Source: Larix kaempferi
Lineage: Eukaryota; Streptophyta; Pinopsida; Pinales; Pinaceae
Direction: 5' to 3'
NCBI GenBank assembly: GCA_027924585.1
Contig: BSBM01001383.1
Location: 186,001-250,000, forward strand
Length of the DNA: 64,000 nt
Below, one piece after another: positions 42,932 to 55,551 of the stretch (position 1 is its first letter; each line of letters opens with the position of its first letter). Both the position numbers and the translations under genes were made by a program. The notes beneath the pieces were generated by a model. It saw only the letters and a list, made by a program, of their open reading frames with translations. It was not told the DNA's origin and searched no databases.

Positions 42932-45900
42932 TGTTGATTAAGTTGTCATTGATGCCAACAGTGTATAGTCATTGATGCTAACATGTCTTGGTGCCCCTTG
43001 AGGAGCCCCTAAGGGTTAAGTAATTGTCAGTGTCTAAGGAGACCTTTTGATCTTGTCCAAGCCCAAGTTTGAATCCCTTGGAGCCCTTGGGACAATGACA
43101 AAAGCCCTGAACACCCTGTAGAGTGTTTAAGTACCCCAAAGATGTTTTGCGTTTCCCCAATTGTTTCTTTGTTTCCCTAGTACCACAACTTATGCCCCAG
43201 TACGCCACAAAAGCGTTGAAGAAGTTGCAAGACTCCAAATGAACCTTTCAGTGGTCATTTGTGTTTATTGAGGTCATGGTACCCCAGGAGAAGGTCTAGC
43301 AACCCCACAGGTGATTTCATGATGGATCTTAACCCTTGTAGGTCTCCTGGTGTGGCTCAGGTGGTTGAAGAAGCCTATGAAGCCCCTTGCTTGATGAAGA
43401 AGCCCTGAAGAAGTCCTTGGACCCACATTTGATGGCTTAATGGTCCTTGTCCCCTTAAAGGTGATGATGTGGTCATTAATGACTTGATGAAGACTTGGAA
43501 CCCTTGATGAAGATCTTGATGCCCGTGTATCCCTTGTTGGGGTCATGGAACCCTTGGAGATGGTCATTATGCATGAGAAGGTCTGGCACCCACATAAATG
43601 GCGGCATGATAACCCTTGGACACTATATGATCATTGATGGTGCATTTGGAAATGATTTGGGGAGCCTTTGATATGATAGAATCCTTGGTCATGATTCCCT
43701 CATCACTTGGTGATGGATTCTATGTGATGGGCTTGAAGTCCATGGAAAGTATCTTGTTTAAATATTATATGATATCCTTGAAAGAGTACTTGAAACCCTT
43801 GCATGTGGTTCCTTGGGTCTTGAACCATGGTGATGTATGGTCCTATTTGTGGTTATATGGCTATTGGGATGTAGATGGAGGTAGATCCCATGGACATGCC
43901 TTGATATGTTGAAGAAGACTTTGAAACTCTTGTAGTTAGTGGTATGGTCTTTAGCACCCTCATGTGTGGGGTCTTTGACGTCTTGGACACATTGAATAAT
44001 TTAAGGGTATTAGACCAAGAATTTGCAAATAAACCCATCATAGGGAGATAGTCCTCGTCAAGCCATTTCCATTGATATGTGGAGCATCTTCTAACTCCTT
44101 ATGGTTGAAGAGATATGAATTTTTGAAGTTGGTGTACCCCACCTTTTTGGGTGAGCCGACCTAACAAAAGAAAATTTAATTATTTGTAATTTTGAATTGC
44201 ATGTCGGCCCCATTTGAGGTAATAACTTTCCTCCATGACCTATATAAATAGAATATCAAACATTTCATTTGCTCATCAATTGGAATTTCGCAACTCTTGG
44301 AGAAAAGTGCGAAATTTTGTGGAGGAGAAATTTTTGGGCATCTTTACTAAAATTTGCATAACTTTCTCATACGGAATCGGAATTACAAAATTCTTGGCTC
44401 GTTGGAAAGCTTGTTACGAGGGCTATGTGATGACATGATCTAGAGTTTATTTTGGTTTGTCTATTGTTTCTTGACCTTATGATCTTCAAAAAGGTATGGC
44501 TCATGCTTCTGGGTTTCTCTTGTAATGGCACATGTCTCTCATGGATAGAGTTCATATTTGATATTAGTATGTGAGCCTATATATTGGTATATATATTTGA
44601 AGTCATTATGGAGGATATGATGATGATGTTGCATACCTTTATGCTATGATATTATACACTTTATGATGATAATGCATGTGATAATGATGTACACTCTATG
44701 AAGTTGATGCACTCCTATACAATATGATGTACATGCATACCATAGTGTGATGATGCTCTCCTATGCATTATGATGTATACTTGATGTTGATGATGCATAC
44801 AAGGTCCACACTGAAGTGACGATTATGCATATTTTATGATGATGATGCATACCCTATGACGATGATGCATACCTATGATGATGATGCATGACGATGCATG
44901 CCTTATGTTCAGTGGAAGTAGAGAAGGATTATTTGTTCAGTGACTGTGTATGACGAGGTGTACAAGGATATACATGAGTAGTGTATGGTAGTAAAATGAC
45001 TTGTTGGTATACATGGATGATTCAGCAGATGATTGAGTGGCAGAAGTGTTTCTTGATTGGCAAGTTGAGCCTTGCAACCTTGGGGATTGGATGCAGCAAT
45101 ATATTTGGTGATGATGAACACTATGATAAGATACTATATGATGATGGTGCATACATGATATTAATGGTACCTTGCATGCTATACATCTTGTACACCTTGA
45201 TGATATGGAATTATAAATGATGCAATGACGACAATAGTACAATGATGAATAGTGGTAATTAGGAGTGAGTACATTGGTTCAGTTGAGCAGCATTAGCACA
45301 GGCTACTACATGTGCATTTGGTCTAACTCAGATTGGCTGAGTTGTATGAGCAGTTGGTTTGACCCAGGTGGTCTGGTACACAATTGGTTGAACTCAGTTT
45401 TATAGATTCGAACAATGTGAACAACAGATTGATTTATGCACATAGATTGATTGGTACAGCTAGATCGGACAGATTGATTGGTACAGCCAGATTGCACAGA
45501 TTGATTGTAGAGGATGATAAACAGTGTGACATAGTTGTGATGAGCAGTGGTTAGTTAATGGTTAGTGGACAGTTGATGTGCAGTGAAAGTGGTTTTGCAG
45601 TGTGGTACAGGTTGTGCAGTGTGGTTTAGATTTTGCAGTGTGATACAGGTTGTGCAGTGTGGTAAAGGTTGTGCAGTGTGGTTTAGATTGTGCAGTGGGG
45701 TACAGGTGTTGGATAGAAGGTCCGCAGGATCAGTGCAATTTGTGGTTCAGTATCTATCTTCATATCAGGGTGGCAGGACGGGGCAAGGAAATTGAGGGAG
45801 CTAAGGCTTCCTTCAAGTTGTAGCCTGTAAACCAGGGGGTTGTAGCCTCCTTCCAGTTGTAGCTGGAGAATTGAAGTCTTTGTAACAAAGGGGGTTGTTG

Positions 45901-46207
45901 CCTCCTTCCAGTTGTTGCTGGTAAATTATTATTATAAAGGCTTCCGTGGTTTTTCCCCCAGGACTTGGGTTTCCACGTAAAAAATTTGTGTACTGTGCTT
46001 TTCTATGCTTCCTATGTGATGATGATATGATGATATGTGATGATGAGCTGTAATTGTTAATAATGCTGATGATATAATGATAATGTGGTAATACATTAAT
46101 GAATGATGTATTGAAGAAGCAGTTGATGATTGTTAAAGTTGAAAAAGTAATAAAAAGCTATACACACTGTTCACCCCCCCCTCTCAGTGTGCTCGGTGTG
46201 TCCAACA
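42932..46207 (+). mobile_element. I: 3.3-kb solo LTR inserted in copia E
   Basis: It starts TGTTGATTAAG and ends GTGTCCAACA, with perfect target duplication GAGAT (42927-42931 and 46208-46212). Removing it restores the integrase reading frame exactly. There is no coding potential and no internal LTR end. A TATATAAATAG at 44241-44251 is a good plus-strand core promoter, so U3 is about 1.3 kb and R/U5 about 1.9 kb. Local repeats include GATGATGCATAC runs (44580-44900), GGTTGTGCAGTGTGGT units (45595-45710), GATTGATTGGTACAG units (45440-45500) and GTTGTAGCCTCCTTCCAGTT units (45800-45920). The CCCCCCCCTCTCAGTG near the end resembles SIRE-type copia LTRs. Confidence 0.85.
44241..44251 (+). promoter_or_regulatory. 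TATA box of solo LTR I
   Basis: TATATAAATAG with a CATTTCATTTGCTCATC leader about 20 bp downstream. It is the only strong plus-strand TATA in the repeat. Confidence 0.65.
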
Positions 46208-48445
46208 GAGATGTATTCAGGCAAGAAGCCTGAGGTGAGCCATTTTCGGATATTTGGCTCTCTGACTTACTCTCACGTCCCTTCTGAGAAGAGGATGAAG
46301 TTCGAGCCCACTGCAGAGAGAGGTATCTTTGTGGGTTACGATGAGACTTCGAAGGCATATCGACTTTACATTCCTGGCCAAAGGAGAGTTGTAGTGAGGC
46401 GGGAAGTGAAGTTTGATGAGGAGAGGGCCTTCAGGAAGTCGAGAGAGATGGAGCAGAGGGAGCCACCAGCTCCCACACCTCAGTTGACACAGGCTTCTTC
46501 GATACAGGTTTCAGGTCCGCAGGTTTCTAGAGTGACTGGATCACAGGGTACAGGAATAGCTTCTACAGGATCAATGGTTCAGGTGACAGGTTCAGGGACA
46601 GGCACAAGTTCAAGTTCACAGGGTTCAGGTTCACAGGTTTCAGGTTCACAGGTTACAGGGTCTTCAGGGACTGGTTCATCAGTCACTGGTCCTCGAGGTG
46701 TTAAACGTTCTGCTTCTGGCACTTCCTCAGATGAGGATACACCAGTTTGGGAGGAGCCTTCAAGGAAGAGGAAGCCTAAGTGGCTTCAGGATACCTTGAA
46801 GGAAGCAGAAGCATTTGGTAGACCTCAGGAGGCGATCAGGTCAGTAGTTGAGCCAGACAGATATGGGATGGCCCTTGTTGCGAGTCTTCGTGACTCTGCG
46901 CCTTCTACATTTGAGGAGGCCTCTCAGCATCAGGTATGGAGAGATGCCATGATGGAAGAGTACCATTCCATCATGAAGAATGATGCTTGGGAGAGTGTGT
47001 CGAGACCTGAGGGGAAGTCAGTGGTGACTTCCAAGTGGCTTTACAAGATCAAGCATGCTGCAGATGGCAGTGTGGAGAAATTCAAGGCTCGGATTGTGGC
47101 TAGGGGGTTCTCACAGGTTGAGGGAGTTGACTATGATGAGACATTTGCTCTAGTTGCTCGGTATTCCTCCATCAAAGCAGTGATATCTATAGCAGCAAAG
47201 ATGGGTTGGAAAATCCACCAGATGGATGTGAAGACCGCGTTTCTCAATGGTCTTCTACAGGAGGAGGTATATTTTGAGCAGCCACAAGGATTCGAGATAC
47301 ATGGGAGGGATTCTCATGTGTGCAGGCTTAGGAAAGCCTTGTACGGTCTGAAGCAAGCTCCTAGAGCTTGGTACTCCAGGATCGATGCATATTTGACTTC
47401 GATGGGATTTCAGAAGAGTGAGGCTGATCCCAACCTTTACTACATTGTGGTTGGTGGAGATCCTCTCATTCTTCTGTTATATGTTGATGACTTATTTATC
47501 ACTGGAGATGAGCGTCTTATTGCACAGTGCAAGAGAGATCTTGCAGCTGAGTATGAGATGACTGATATTGGGCTGATGCATTACTATTTGGGGATGGAGG
47601 TTTGGCAGGAGCCTGGACATATTTTCCTAGGACAGGGGAAGTATGCAACTGATATTCTGAAGAGTTATCGGATGGAGGACTGCAGGCCTATGTCTACACC
47701 TATGATCACCAACTTGAAGCAACTTCATGCTTCAGAGGGTAAGTTGGTGGATCCCACACTCTATCGTCAGCTCATCGGATCGTTGATGTATCTGGTCAAC
47801 ACCAGGCCAGACTTGTGTTTTGCGGTTAACACTCTTAGCTAGTTCATGGTGCAGCCTAGGAGTGTGCATTGGACGGCCGCAAAGCACATTCTGAGATACC
47901 TAGCAGGGACAGTGGATTATGGTCTGGACTACAAGAGTTTGGGTGGAGTCAGCTTGGTTGGGTTCACAGATTCAGACTGGGCAGGTTGTGTGAGGGATCA
48001 GAAGAGCACTTCCGGTTGTTGTTTCAGCTTGGGCTCGGCAGCAGTGTCGTGGTTCAGCAGGAAACAGAAGTCCATTGCATTGAGTTCTGCCGAGGCTGAG
48101 TATATGGCAGCCAGTCAAGCGACTTGCGAAGCAGTGTGGCTTCGTAAGTTATTGGTAGATTTATTTGATCAACAGCTAAGACCTATGGTGATCTATTGCG
48201 ACAATCAGAGTTGCATTCAGCTCTCTAAGAATTCGGTGTTCCATGACAGGTCGAAGCACATTGAGATCAAGTACCACTTCATCCAGGACTACATCCAGAG
48301 AGGGGCAGTTGAGTTGCAATATATTTCCACTGAGGAGCAAGTAGCAGATGTCCTGACGAAGCCTTCGGGGAGGGGGAAGTTTGTCTTCTTCAGAGATAAG
48401 TTGGGAGTGGTGCGGAACACCTTCCTCGGTAAGAGGGAGTGTTAG
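46208..48445 (+). pseudogene. copia E integrase C-terminus, reverse transcriptase and RNase H
   Basis: It resumes at MYSGKKPEVSHFRIFG, with the integrase C-terminal motif GIFVGYDETSKAYRLYIP. A Ser/Gly/Thr/Gln-rich linker of repeated GSQVSGS and GTGS follows (about 46490-46700). RT then runs through SKWLYKIKHAADG, QMDVKTAFLNGLLQEEVYFE, KALYGLKQAPRAWY, the catalytic LLYVDDLFITG (about 47479) and DIGLMHYYLGMEVW. RNase H has FTDSDWAGC, KSTSGCCF, SSAEAEYMAASQATC and HIEIKYHFIQD, ending ADVLTKPSGRGKF. The only lesion is TAG at 47840-47842. The natural stop (48443-48445) lies inside the 3' LTR, so the last two codons overlap the LTR. Confidence 0.95.
48431..48439 (+). other. polypurine tract of copia E
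   Basis: AAGAGGGAG lies directly before the 3' LTR and also encodes the last residues of the polyprotein. Confidence 0.9.
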
Positions 48446-49578
48446 TTTTGTACCTAGGGAAGTGTTCCCCAAGTGACATTTGCCTAATGTCACTTAGAAG
48501 GGGGAAAAAGGTGACCCTCACATTATATGACATTAATGAGACTTTATAAAATGAAAGTCACTTTTTGCTAAAGTTAAGTGGGTGAGTAAATATTTATTTA
48601 AGTGATGTTTTTACTCTCATTGAATCTTAGCCATTGGATTGGATCATTTTTCCACCGTTGGATTAGAACCCACTTAGGGTTAGACAAAAAGCATGAGGGA
48701 GGCACATTTCATTTTACTTTTGCATTTAGAAAGTGAAGAGAAAGAGTAGAACGAGAGCTAGGTTTTTGACACGAATTCCAAGGAGTGAGCTTGCACAGAA
48801 ATCGAGGGATCTTCAGCATTTATTGTTGGTGGCACATTTCCCAAGGAATCCGTACTATACGGATTTCCAAGCATAGATTTCTAGAGCAGCACGATCTTCA
48901 AGAAAGCACAAAAATCGAGGCATTGTTACAACACAGAATTCAAGGTGACCGTACAAGCCGTACAGCAGCAAATTTGGGCACTGTTTTCAAGGAAATTTCT
49001 AGCACGAATTTCAAGAAATATTGGCACAGATTTCAAGGTCATCTTAGGCACGAATTTCGAGGAGATTTCTGCATAGTTTTCAAGGGGTTTTTCAGCACGA
49101 AATTCGAAATCCATACAGGCCGTACAGACTGTTTTTCTGGCACAGATTTCGAGGTTTGCACAACACGCTTTCCAAAGCTACAGGCACAAATTTTGAGGCA
49201 TCATTTGTGGCACAGAAATCGAAAAGAAAGCTTGGCACAAATTTCAAGGAAGATTCTGGGTGGTGGAGATAAGTTGTATTTTCATAATATTTCTGTTCTG
49301 TAATTTTTGTTGAAGAAATAATAAAACTCTCTCTCTTACTAGTTTTCCCCGTGGGGGTTTTTCCAAGGCACAGTTGCCGAAAAATCTGAGTGTCTACTTT
49401 TCATGGCATGCATGTGATTTAATATTTGTTTTCAGTTGTTAGTGGTTGTTTACTGTGTGTTTAATTGTTACAGTATTTTTCATAAGTAGTTTGCAGCCTA
49501 TGCAAAACCGGCTGCAGATGAAAAACACTTGAAAAGATGACATAAACCAGCAAGCAGTAAAACCCATAAAAATCTACA
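48440..49578 (+). repeat. 3' LTR of copia E
   Basis: It pairs with 39586-40758 with the same TGTTAG/CTACA ends and carries the same GCAC...TTC.AGG motif array (about 48770-49256). It is followed by the CCTAT duplication. Confidence 0.95.
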
Positions 49579-49583
49579 CCTAT

Positions 49584-51074
49584 TTTGTACAATAGCTGAA
49601 TTTCTTGTGAGCCGTTAGTTTATTGAACATGGTCCATGTTCATCATCAATGTTCAGAAGTTTAGAAGTCATTTTGAGGGCATTTTTGCCCCATTTGTAAT
49701 AACTGCATGTTCATATCCCCATTGGGAAAATGTAAAAAGTTGGTCCAAACGGGGTCCTTTTATAAAAGACTCGGCTATCCGTAGGTTTGGCCATTTGGGG
49801 GATACTCTAGAGTGTTTTTTCCTTAGGAATTATGCGCTACTCATCAGTGGCATATAATCTCTGAGTTTTTCACTCAAACCTCCAAAGCTGGAGTATTTTC
49901 CATGGTGGTCAAAACCTAAAGTGGTTATTAGAGTCTTGTGTCTAGGATTTTTTACGTGTTAGCCATCTCGATTGAGTCGTATGAACATGCACTAGGTCTC
50001 CAAGGAGTTTCGTTGGATTCCGGGAAGAATAAATTTTTCCGTAATTTAGACCATTTTTTAATGGTTTAAATGAAAATTTTTAAGTGTGATAAAAACCTCA
50101 TCCGGAGGCGGAATTGGGCATGAGGAGGCTCATTTTGACGCTCAGGGCATCCTCTTCACTTTGGCACCTTCATTCTTCAGTTTCCGGGCAATTACATCAC
50201 CCCAGGAGCAGTTTTGGCTAAAAATGCATCATTTTGGCATTTAATTGCTAAAAACTGATAGATTGCACTAAAGGACAAAGTTGAAAAGGGACAAAAATGA
50301 TTAAAATAATCATTGGAAAGGCATGGCATATTGTTTTATAAGGTGTACGACCACCATGAAGTAAAAGTCATATGTTTTAAAAGTCAAATTGAAAAATTTG
50401 ATTAAACTCTAGCGTGGGCCTCCCTCTTCACGTTGGCATCAATTCGTACGGTCTTGGTAAGGGTTCCAATCACCAAATAAATCATGGTGGGGTGGGCACC
50501 ACATATAATATTAATATCATATGTTATCAAACCTTGGTCAAATCATTTTAATGCTTCAAATGGGCATAGCCGTGGATCCCTCCCTCACGTGGACAGTCCT
50601 CATGCACATGATCACGAATTAGTGAGTTGGCAGGAAATGAATGGTTTATTGGGATGGCATTAATTTTATGGTAGCCGCCTTCCTAAAGTCATGGCCACTT
50701 CATGGCTCGGCTCTCACTATAACTCAAGACAATCCCCACATCAGCTCACGCATGTTCTCCTCAAGACTCACGTATATTCCTTCAACTCACGTCAATGGTT
50801 ATGTGGCATGCTCTTGTTTGATGGATGGAGTTTCCAAGAGAGGGATGGGGGGCGCCTTGCCAAGGTGGAGGCCACCTCCCCATCCTCATTACTTCAACTC
50901 GAGCTTATTGATTGAGATCTAGACTCCAAGCTGATGTGATTGCCTTGTAACTGATTTTCGATTGGAGTTTGTCTCCTCTTTGGTGCCATTTCGAATTAGG
51001 CCTTGATGGCTTTGTTTTTTGTATATAGAGAGGCCATCTTGGCTCTCTTAGCATGGAGTTTTTGGCATAGAAAC
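49584..51074. repeat. LTR-like segment flanking element F, left copy part 1
   Basis: No gene. From about 49790 it aligns loosely with 62275 onward (CTCCAAAGCTGGA, GGTTATTAGAGTC). From about 50640 it aligns better with 62985 onward, including the GGATGGGGGGCGCCTTGCC block (50845) and CATGGAGTTTTTGGCATAG (51052). It is split at 51074 by solo LTR H and continues at 55557. This is probably the LTR on the downstream side of minus-strand element F, or a related LTR. The outer boundary is unclear. Confidence 0.5.
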
Positions 51075-54000
51075 TGTTATCACACAACTTGTAGTTGCCC
51101 CTAGAGGTATCCCATCCGGGACGGTAGAGGAGCTAGGCAACTAAAGAGGTGACCCAAGAGATGCCACGGTTCCCAATGCAGGTGGGAGTCACGTCAACCG
51201 AGGCACTCTTCGCTTTAGGTCAAGGTATAACTAGACCAAGGGGGAGACCCTATACCCCAATCACAGTTGATTGGACCCAAACAAAGGTTTCTAAGTGTAG
51301 GTAAGTAATGAGTTACGGAAACCAATGCAAGGCTAAGTGGACCTAAGGTTTAAGGTATGGTTAAGGGAAGTATAAGAGATTATTAACGTTTCAACCTATG
51401 TATGATCTAGGCCACATGATGGGGTATGATGGCAAGGTATAGTACCATGTGTTTACACAAGTGGGTCTAGTTTTCTTGGGAAGTGTGAAGTGATTCTAGG
51501 TAGGCCCACAAGGTGAAGTTAGATGTGAGGTAGGTACTATAGGTTATATGTAGACTAGATCTATGAGTTGAAGTTGATTTAAAGGATACCCATGTGCTAG
51601 ATCTAGGATTTGACACCAATCCCAAGGAGTGCGACTTGCTTGGTGATGGACTAGTGCCTTGTTAAGTGGGCTAATGGGGTCAAAAAGTGTGTCAAATTGT
51701 AGATCGGGACACCTAGAAGCCAAGCCAAGTGGATTGAAAGAGATCCAACGGTTGGATCTTATTAGATCTAGTTTTTTAAGTGATGACCAAAAGTGGACCA
51801 CAATCCCTTAAAACAAGGAATGCAATCCCCAAGGCGGATCTTGACGAAAGGACAGTATAGACCTAGGTTTCAAGTCATGGGCATTCCAAATCCACGAAAA
51901 TCTCCAACACCCACTTCCTAGAAGTGGACCAACTCAAAAAAACAAGGGGGTGCGATTTGCTCAAGGAGGGTCCAAAAATGGGTTTTGGTGGACCAAATCA
52001 AGTCCATGGCCACCAAAATGTAGATCCGGGATGTTAGTACCCCGATCTATGTTTCCTCAAAGTTTCAAGTGAATCCAATGGCTAGATCTTAGTAGATCTA
52101 AGTTTTAAGATGCCAAGAAGGTCAAAAAGGGGGTTTCAACCCCTTAAAACATGGAGAGATGTCCACAAGGTAGTTTTCACCAAAGTAAAGATATGGGTAT
52201 AGGTTATCAAATGTCTAGATGTCAAATCAAGTGGGATCTCACCTACCCATGTGCTAGATCTAACCCAACAAGCTTCTCTTAGGAAAATCGATTTAGGTTC
52301 AAGAAGGCTTTTTGCATTGAAAAGTGTGTCAATTTTTAGCCAATCACCACCAAACTATAGATCCAACTAGGGGTGGATCCTATAGAGGTGGGTTTTTAAT
52401 ATCTTTTCAAATGCAAGGCTAGATCTAAGTAGATCTAAGAAATACCAAAATTGGGGTTTTGACTTAATTAGGGTTTTATGACCAATGAAGATAGAATGGA
52501 TGAAAGAGGCACATACCTTGTAGATCTTACCTCAATTGCTTATGGCCACCTTGCAAGTTGATAGCATTCTCCTATGTGTATATTCAAGAGTGAGATCCAA
52601 GTGCTCCAACCAAATCGCCCTTCTCCAAGATAGCCAAATCGTCCTCCTCCTACAAGACAAGATCAAAGAAACAAGTCAAGCAAGATGATTATGAAAATGG
52701 TAGAAAGATGTAATAGAAAGCATCAACTATGTCACGAAGATACAATAATGATACTCCCTGTCACAAGATCAACCCAAGAGAGAATATGTGGATCCCTCCA
52801 ACAATAACCCTCATGAAGTCGCCCTCCTCTCTCCAATTCGACTTTCCTGTCAAAAGGTTAGCAAAAGCACCAAAATCCACAATGATACATAGAAGAGATA
52901 CTGTATATTCAACATGCAAGAGAATCCACAATGCAAGAGAGATGTGCTCCACAAAAAATCTTCTATTCCAATATTCCAGAGCTCCAAAGGTGAGCTTTAC
53001 AATGGGGGGTCTCCTCCTTATATAGGATAATAAAGACCAAAACCCTATACCACTCTACAATACTACATCAAATGAGTGGTTGAGATTATAAGATCTCATC
53101 ATACAATCAATGGCTAGGATGAACCATAACATAATATCACATGGATCACTCAACATAACAATAGCGCCCTCACTAAATGGTACAATGGAGGGTGACGTCA
53201 TCCCACTAGAGGGGTAAAAAGTACAATAATCCACCTCATGATGACTAGGACATGATAAAATAAGCACATGGTGGGGCTAGGAGGTATCAATCCTTACTAG
53301 CTCATCCCCAAGGCACAATAAAATAATAAAATATGTCCAATATAATAAAAATGACCAAAACTGTCCTCAGAATCCATGACAGTCAAGCAGTAAATGTCCT
53401 CCTGTGATCAATCCGGGCATACCCACATGGTGAAAACTGACTGGAAGATAGTGATGCCACCCTGGAAGACCTCTGTGAAGACCAAATGCCAAAACCTTGC
53501 CTCAATTGCCCAAATCGATTTCCTCAGTGACCACTTTATCCCATTTTTTAACTGCCTCGGGAACTGTGAAAGTGCCAAAACTGCCTCCCAGTGTGCTAGC
53601 GCTATCAATCTGAGCCCACCAGGCTCTCCGGAAGGGGGGATAAATGGTAATAACAAGTGGCTGGACCACCCCCTCCATCATCAGCACCCTAGGTGAACTG
53701 GCCTCTCGGGGCCCCTGCTGCTCAGGCTGGGAAATCAGCCCCAAATCTGGTCAACAAGTGTAAAACTGCATCAATCACTGTCAGAAGTGCCCGGAACTGA
53801 AAGATAAGTGTCTCAATGGATCCAGAAGACCCAAATCCACTAGGAATGAGTACTCATACACCCTGGGTTGTCCTAATGGGCCTGCTGTAGGGTCTACCAT
53901 ATATGGACAATGTATAATCTGCTGATCTGAAGTAATAATAAACCTGCTGAACTGGATCAATCATCATCTGCATCATATGTCCATCATATGATATCGTCAT

Positions 54001-55551
54001 CAAACATGTGGGCCCATAAATCATCATCAATAATCATCCATACATGGTCCACATCATCACGGATCCCAAGAATATATAATCAAGGATAAATCACATCAGT
54101 AGACTAAGACAATGCTTCTCTAATCACTCTCACAGTTAAGCTCAAAGTATAAATTCCATTCAGTGGCATTAATCAAGTTCACATATTCCGTTGTTATATA
54201 AAATTACTTGCACAATAGTTCAAATGACAAACTTACCCATTGGACATGGTCAAACTGCTAGTGAAGGATGAAGGCTAGGAGCAAGGTTGGGCCAAGGGTT
54301 TGACTTGTCTAACTTAACTCAAAAATACTTTGGACTGGGAGAAAGGGGAAGCTACAAACTCTGTGCTGGACAAAAGAACACGGGGAATGGCTGTGCCTCA
54401 CAAATGGATAAGTTGTTTAGAGAGTGCTTATTCAACTTAGGCATCATGTCTACATCAAGTTGATCCAGGTTCATTAGGATCATTCAATTTTACTTCCATG
54501 GCCTTTTTGGCCTACATAACCCTTCGGATTTCAGATGTGCTGAGAAGCACAACTAGTTGCAGCTTGCATCCAGGGCATGTTTTTCATATATTTATACAAG
54601 GTCAGCAATTGTTTAGATATAACTTTTAAGAACCATTGCTTTTTGGACCTTTCTTATACTCTTCGAGGAGTATTTTTAGCTTTTCATCGCTCTTGCCCTT
54701 TTTTTTTTGTTTCCATGGGCGAATTTATTAAGTTTCCATAGGTAGAACATGAGCTTTCAGTTTTAGCCAACAACATCTCAAGTGACTAGGGGGAGTTCGA
54801 GCCAATGCCAAACATCGGGACAACCGACCAGAATGATTTAGGCCTACAATCCAACTCACCAAAGGCAAGTTCTGTCACCAACTCAGAGCCGAGACACTGA
54901 ATAAACGGGGATGCGGTCCAAACACAGAGGTAGAAAAATGGGGAAGTCCTCGGTATCAGAAAGTCAAATGAGACAAGTCAGGGTTTAAAGTCAAACAGGA
55001 AGGTCATGTATGGATGGAGTCAAGTGAATATGGAGCCTACACTAGCAGACAACTGGTGTCGGGAAAGACCATGTCTATGTAAGGTGAAGAACCAGCAAGT
55101 TTTGTTAAATGACCTAAATGTGCAAGCAGTTGTCCATTTTATGATTTACAGTTCATTTTAAATAATTTGCCACATCAGGAATAATATACCAAGCACGTGC
55201 TATGATCATGACTAAATCAACAAGCTAATAATCCACAGTCAGTGAGAACATATCCACAGATCATACAACATCATCATAATAATAATCATCATGTATCATC
55301 TGAAACACTGCTGCAATACATCTCTAGGCACTGAACTGAAACTGTAATGGGATAAGTGGTCACATCAGTCATCAAATCTGAACTCTCAAGGCTCAGCCTT
55401 GACACAAGGTCATATACAAATCTGAATAATGTACTGCTCTGATCATGAGTGATCCAAAATATATAGCCATGCTCTGGAATAAAGGAAGCTCTGAAATGTG
55501 CAGATATCTGCTGTACAAGAATAGTAGCCCTGCTACTATGGTGTGATAACA
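51075..55551 (-). mobile_element. H: 4.48-kb solo LTR, G family
   Basis: It starts TGTTATCACAC and ends GTGTGATAACA, an 11-bp perfect terminal inversion, with perfect target duplication GAAAC (51070-51074, 55552-55556). The uninterrupted target sequence survives in the right-hand segment at 63450-63454, which confirms the limits. It aligns with G in order throughout, including the minus-strand promoter-like TATATAAGGAGGAG block near 53010-53025. On the minus strand the sequence downstream of that block has exon-like boundaries (TCTTGTAG|GAGG and GAG|GTAAG), but no coding frame. Confidence 0.8.

Larger units (their letters stand above)
39586..49578 (+). mobile_element. Ty1/copia retrotransposon E with complete LTRs
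   Basis: LTRs are 39586-40758 (1173 bp) and 48440-49578 (1139 bp). The target duplication CCTAT is perfect (39581-39585, 49579-49583). Primer site and polypurine tract are present. Internal coding follows the copia order gag, protease, integrase, RT, RNase H and is split by solo LTR I. LTRs differ by a few percent plus two indels: a 21-bp duplication near 40100 and about 15 bp near 39750, both extra in the 5' copy. Coding damage is light: a frameshift near 41600 and stops at 41691, 42735 and 47840. It inserted between the dehydrogenase exons and the LTR-like segment at 49584. Confidence 0.96.

Noticed and set aside
43000-44000. Repeated ATGAAG-CCTTGA wording that might encode a repeat protein
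   Set aside because: No frame stays open, and the region lies inside solo LTR I.
49584-51074. Upstream exons of the dehydrogenase gene after element E
   Set aside because: I read the minus strand for Rossmann or Tyr-Lys motifs and found none. The segment matches the LTR-like repeat instead.
51075-55551. H (and G) as DNA transposons with terminal inverted repeats
   Set aside because: Ends are TG...CA with a 5-bp duplication and only 9-11 bp inversion, and there is no transposase. A solo LTR explains this better, although it is not proven.
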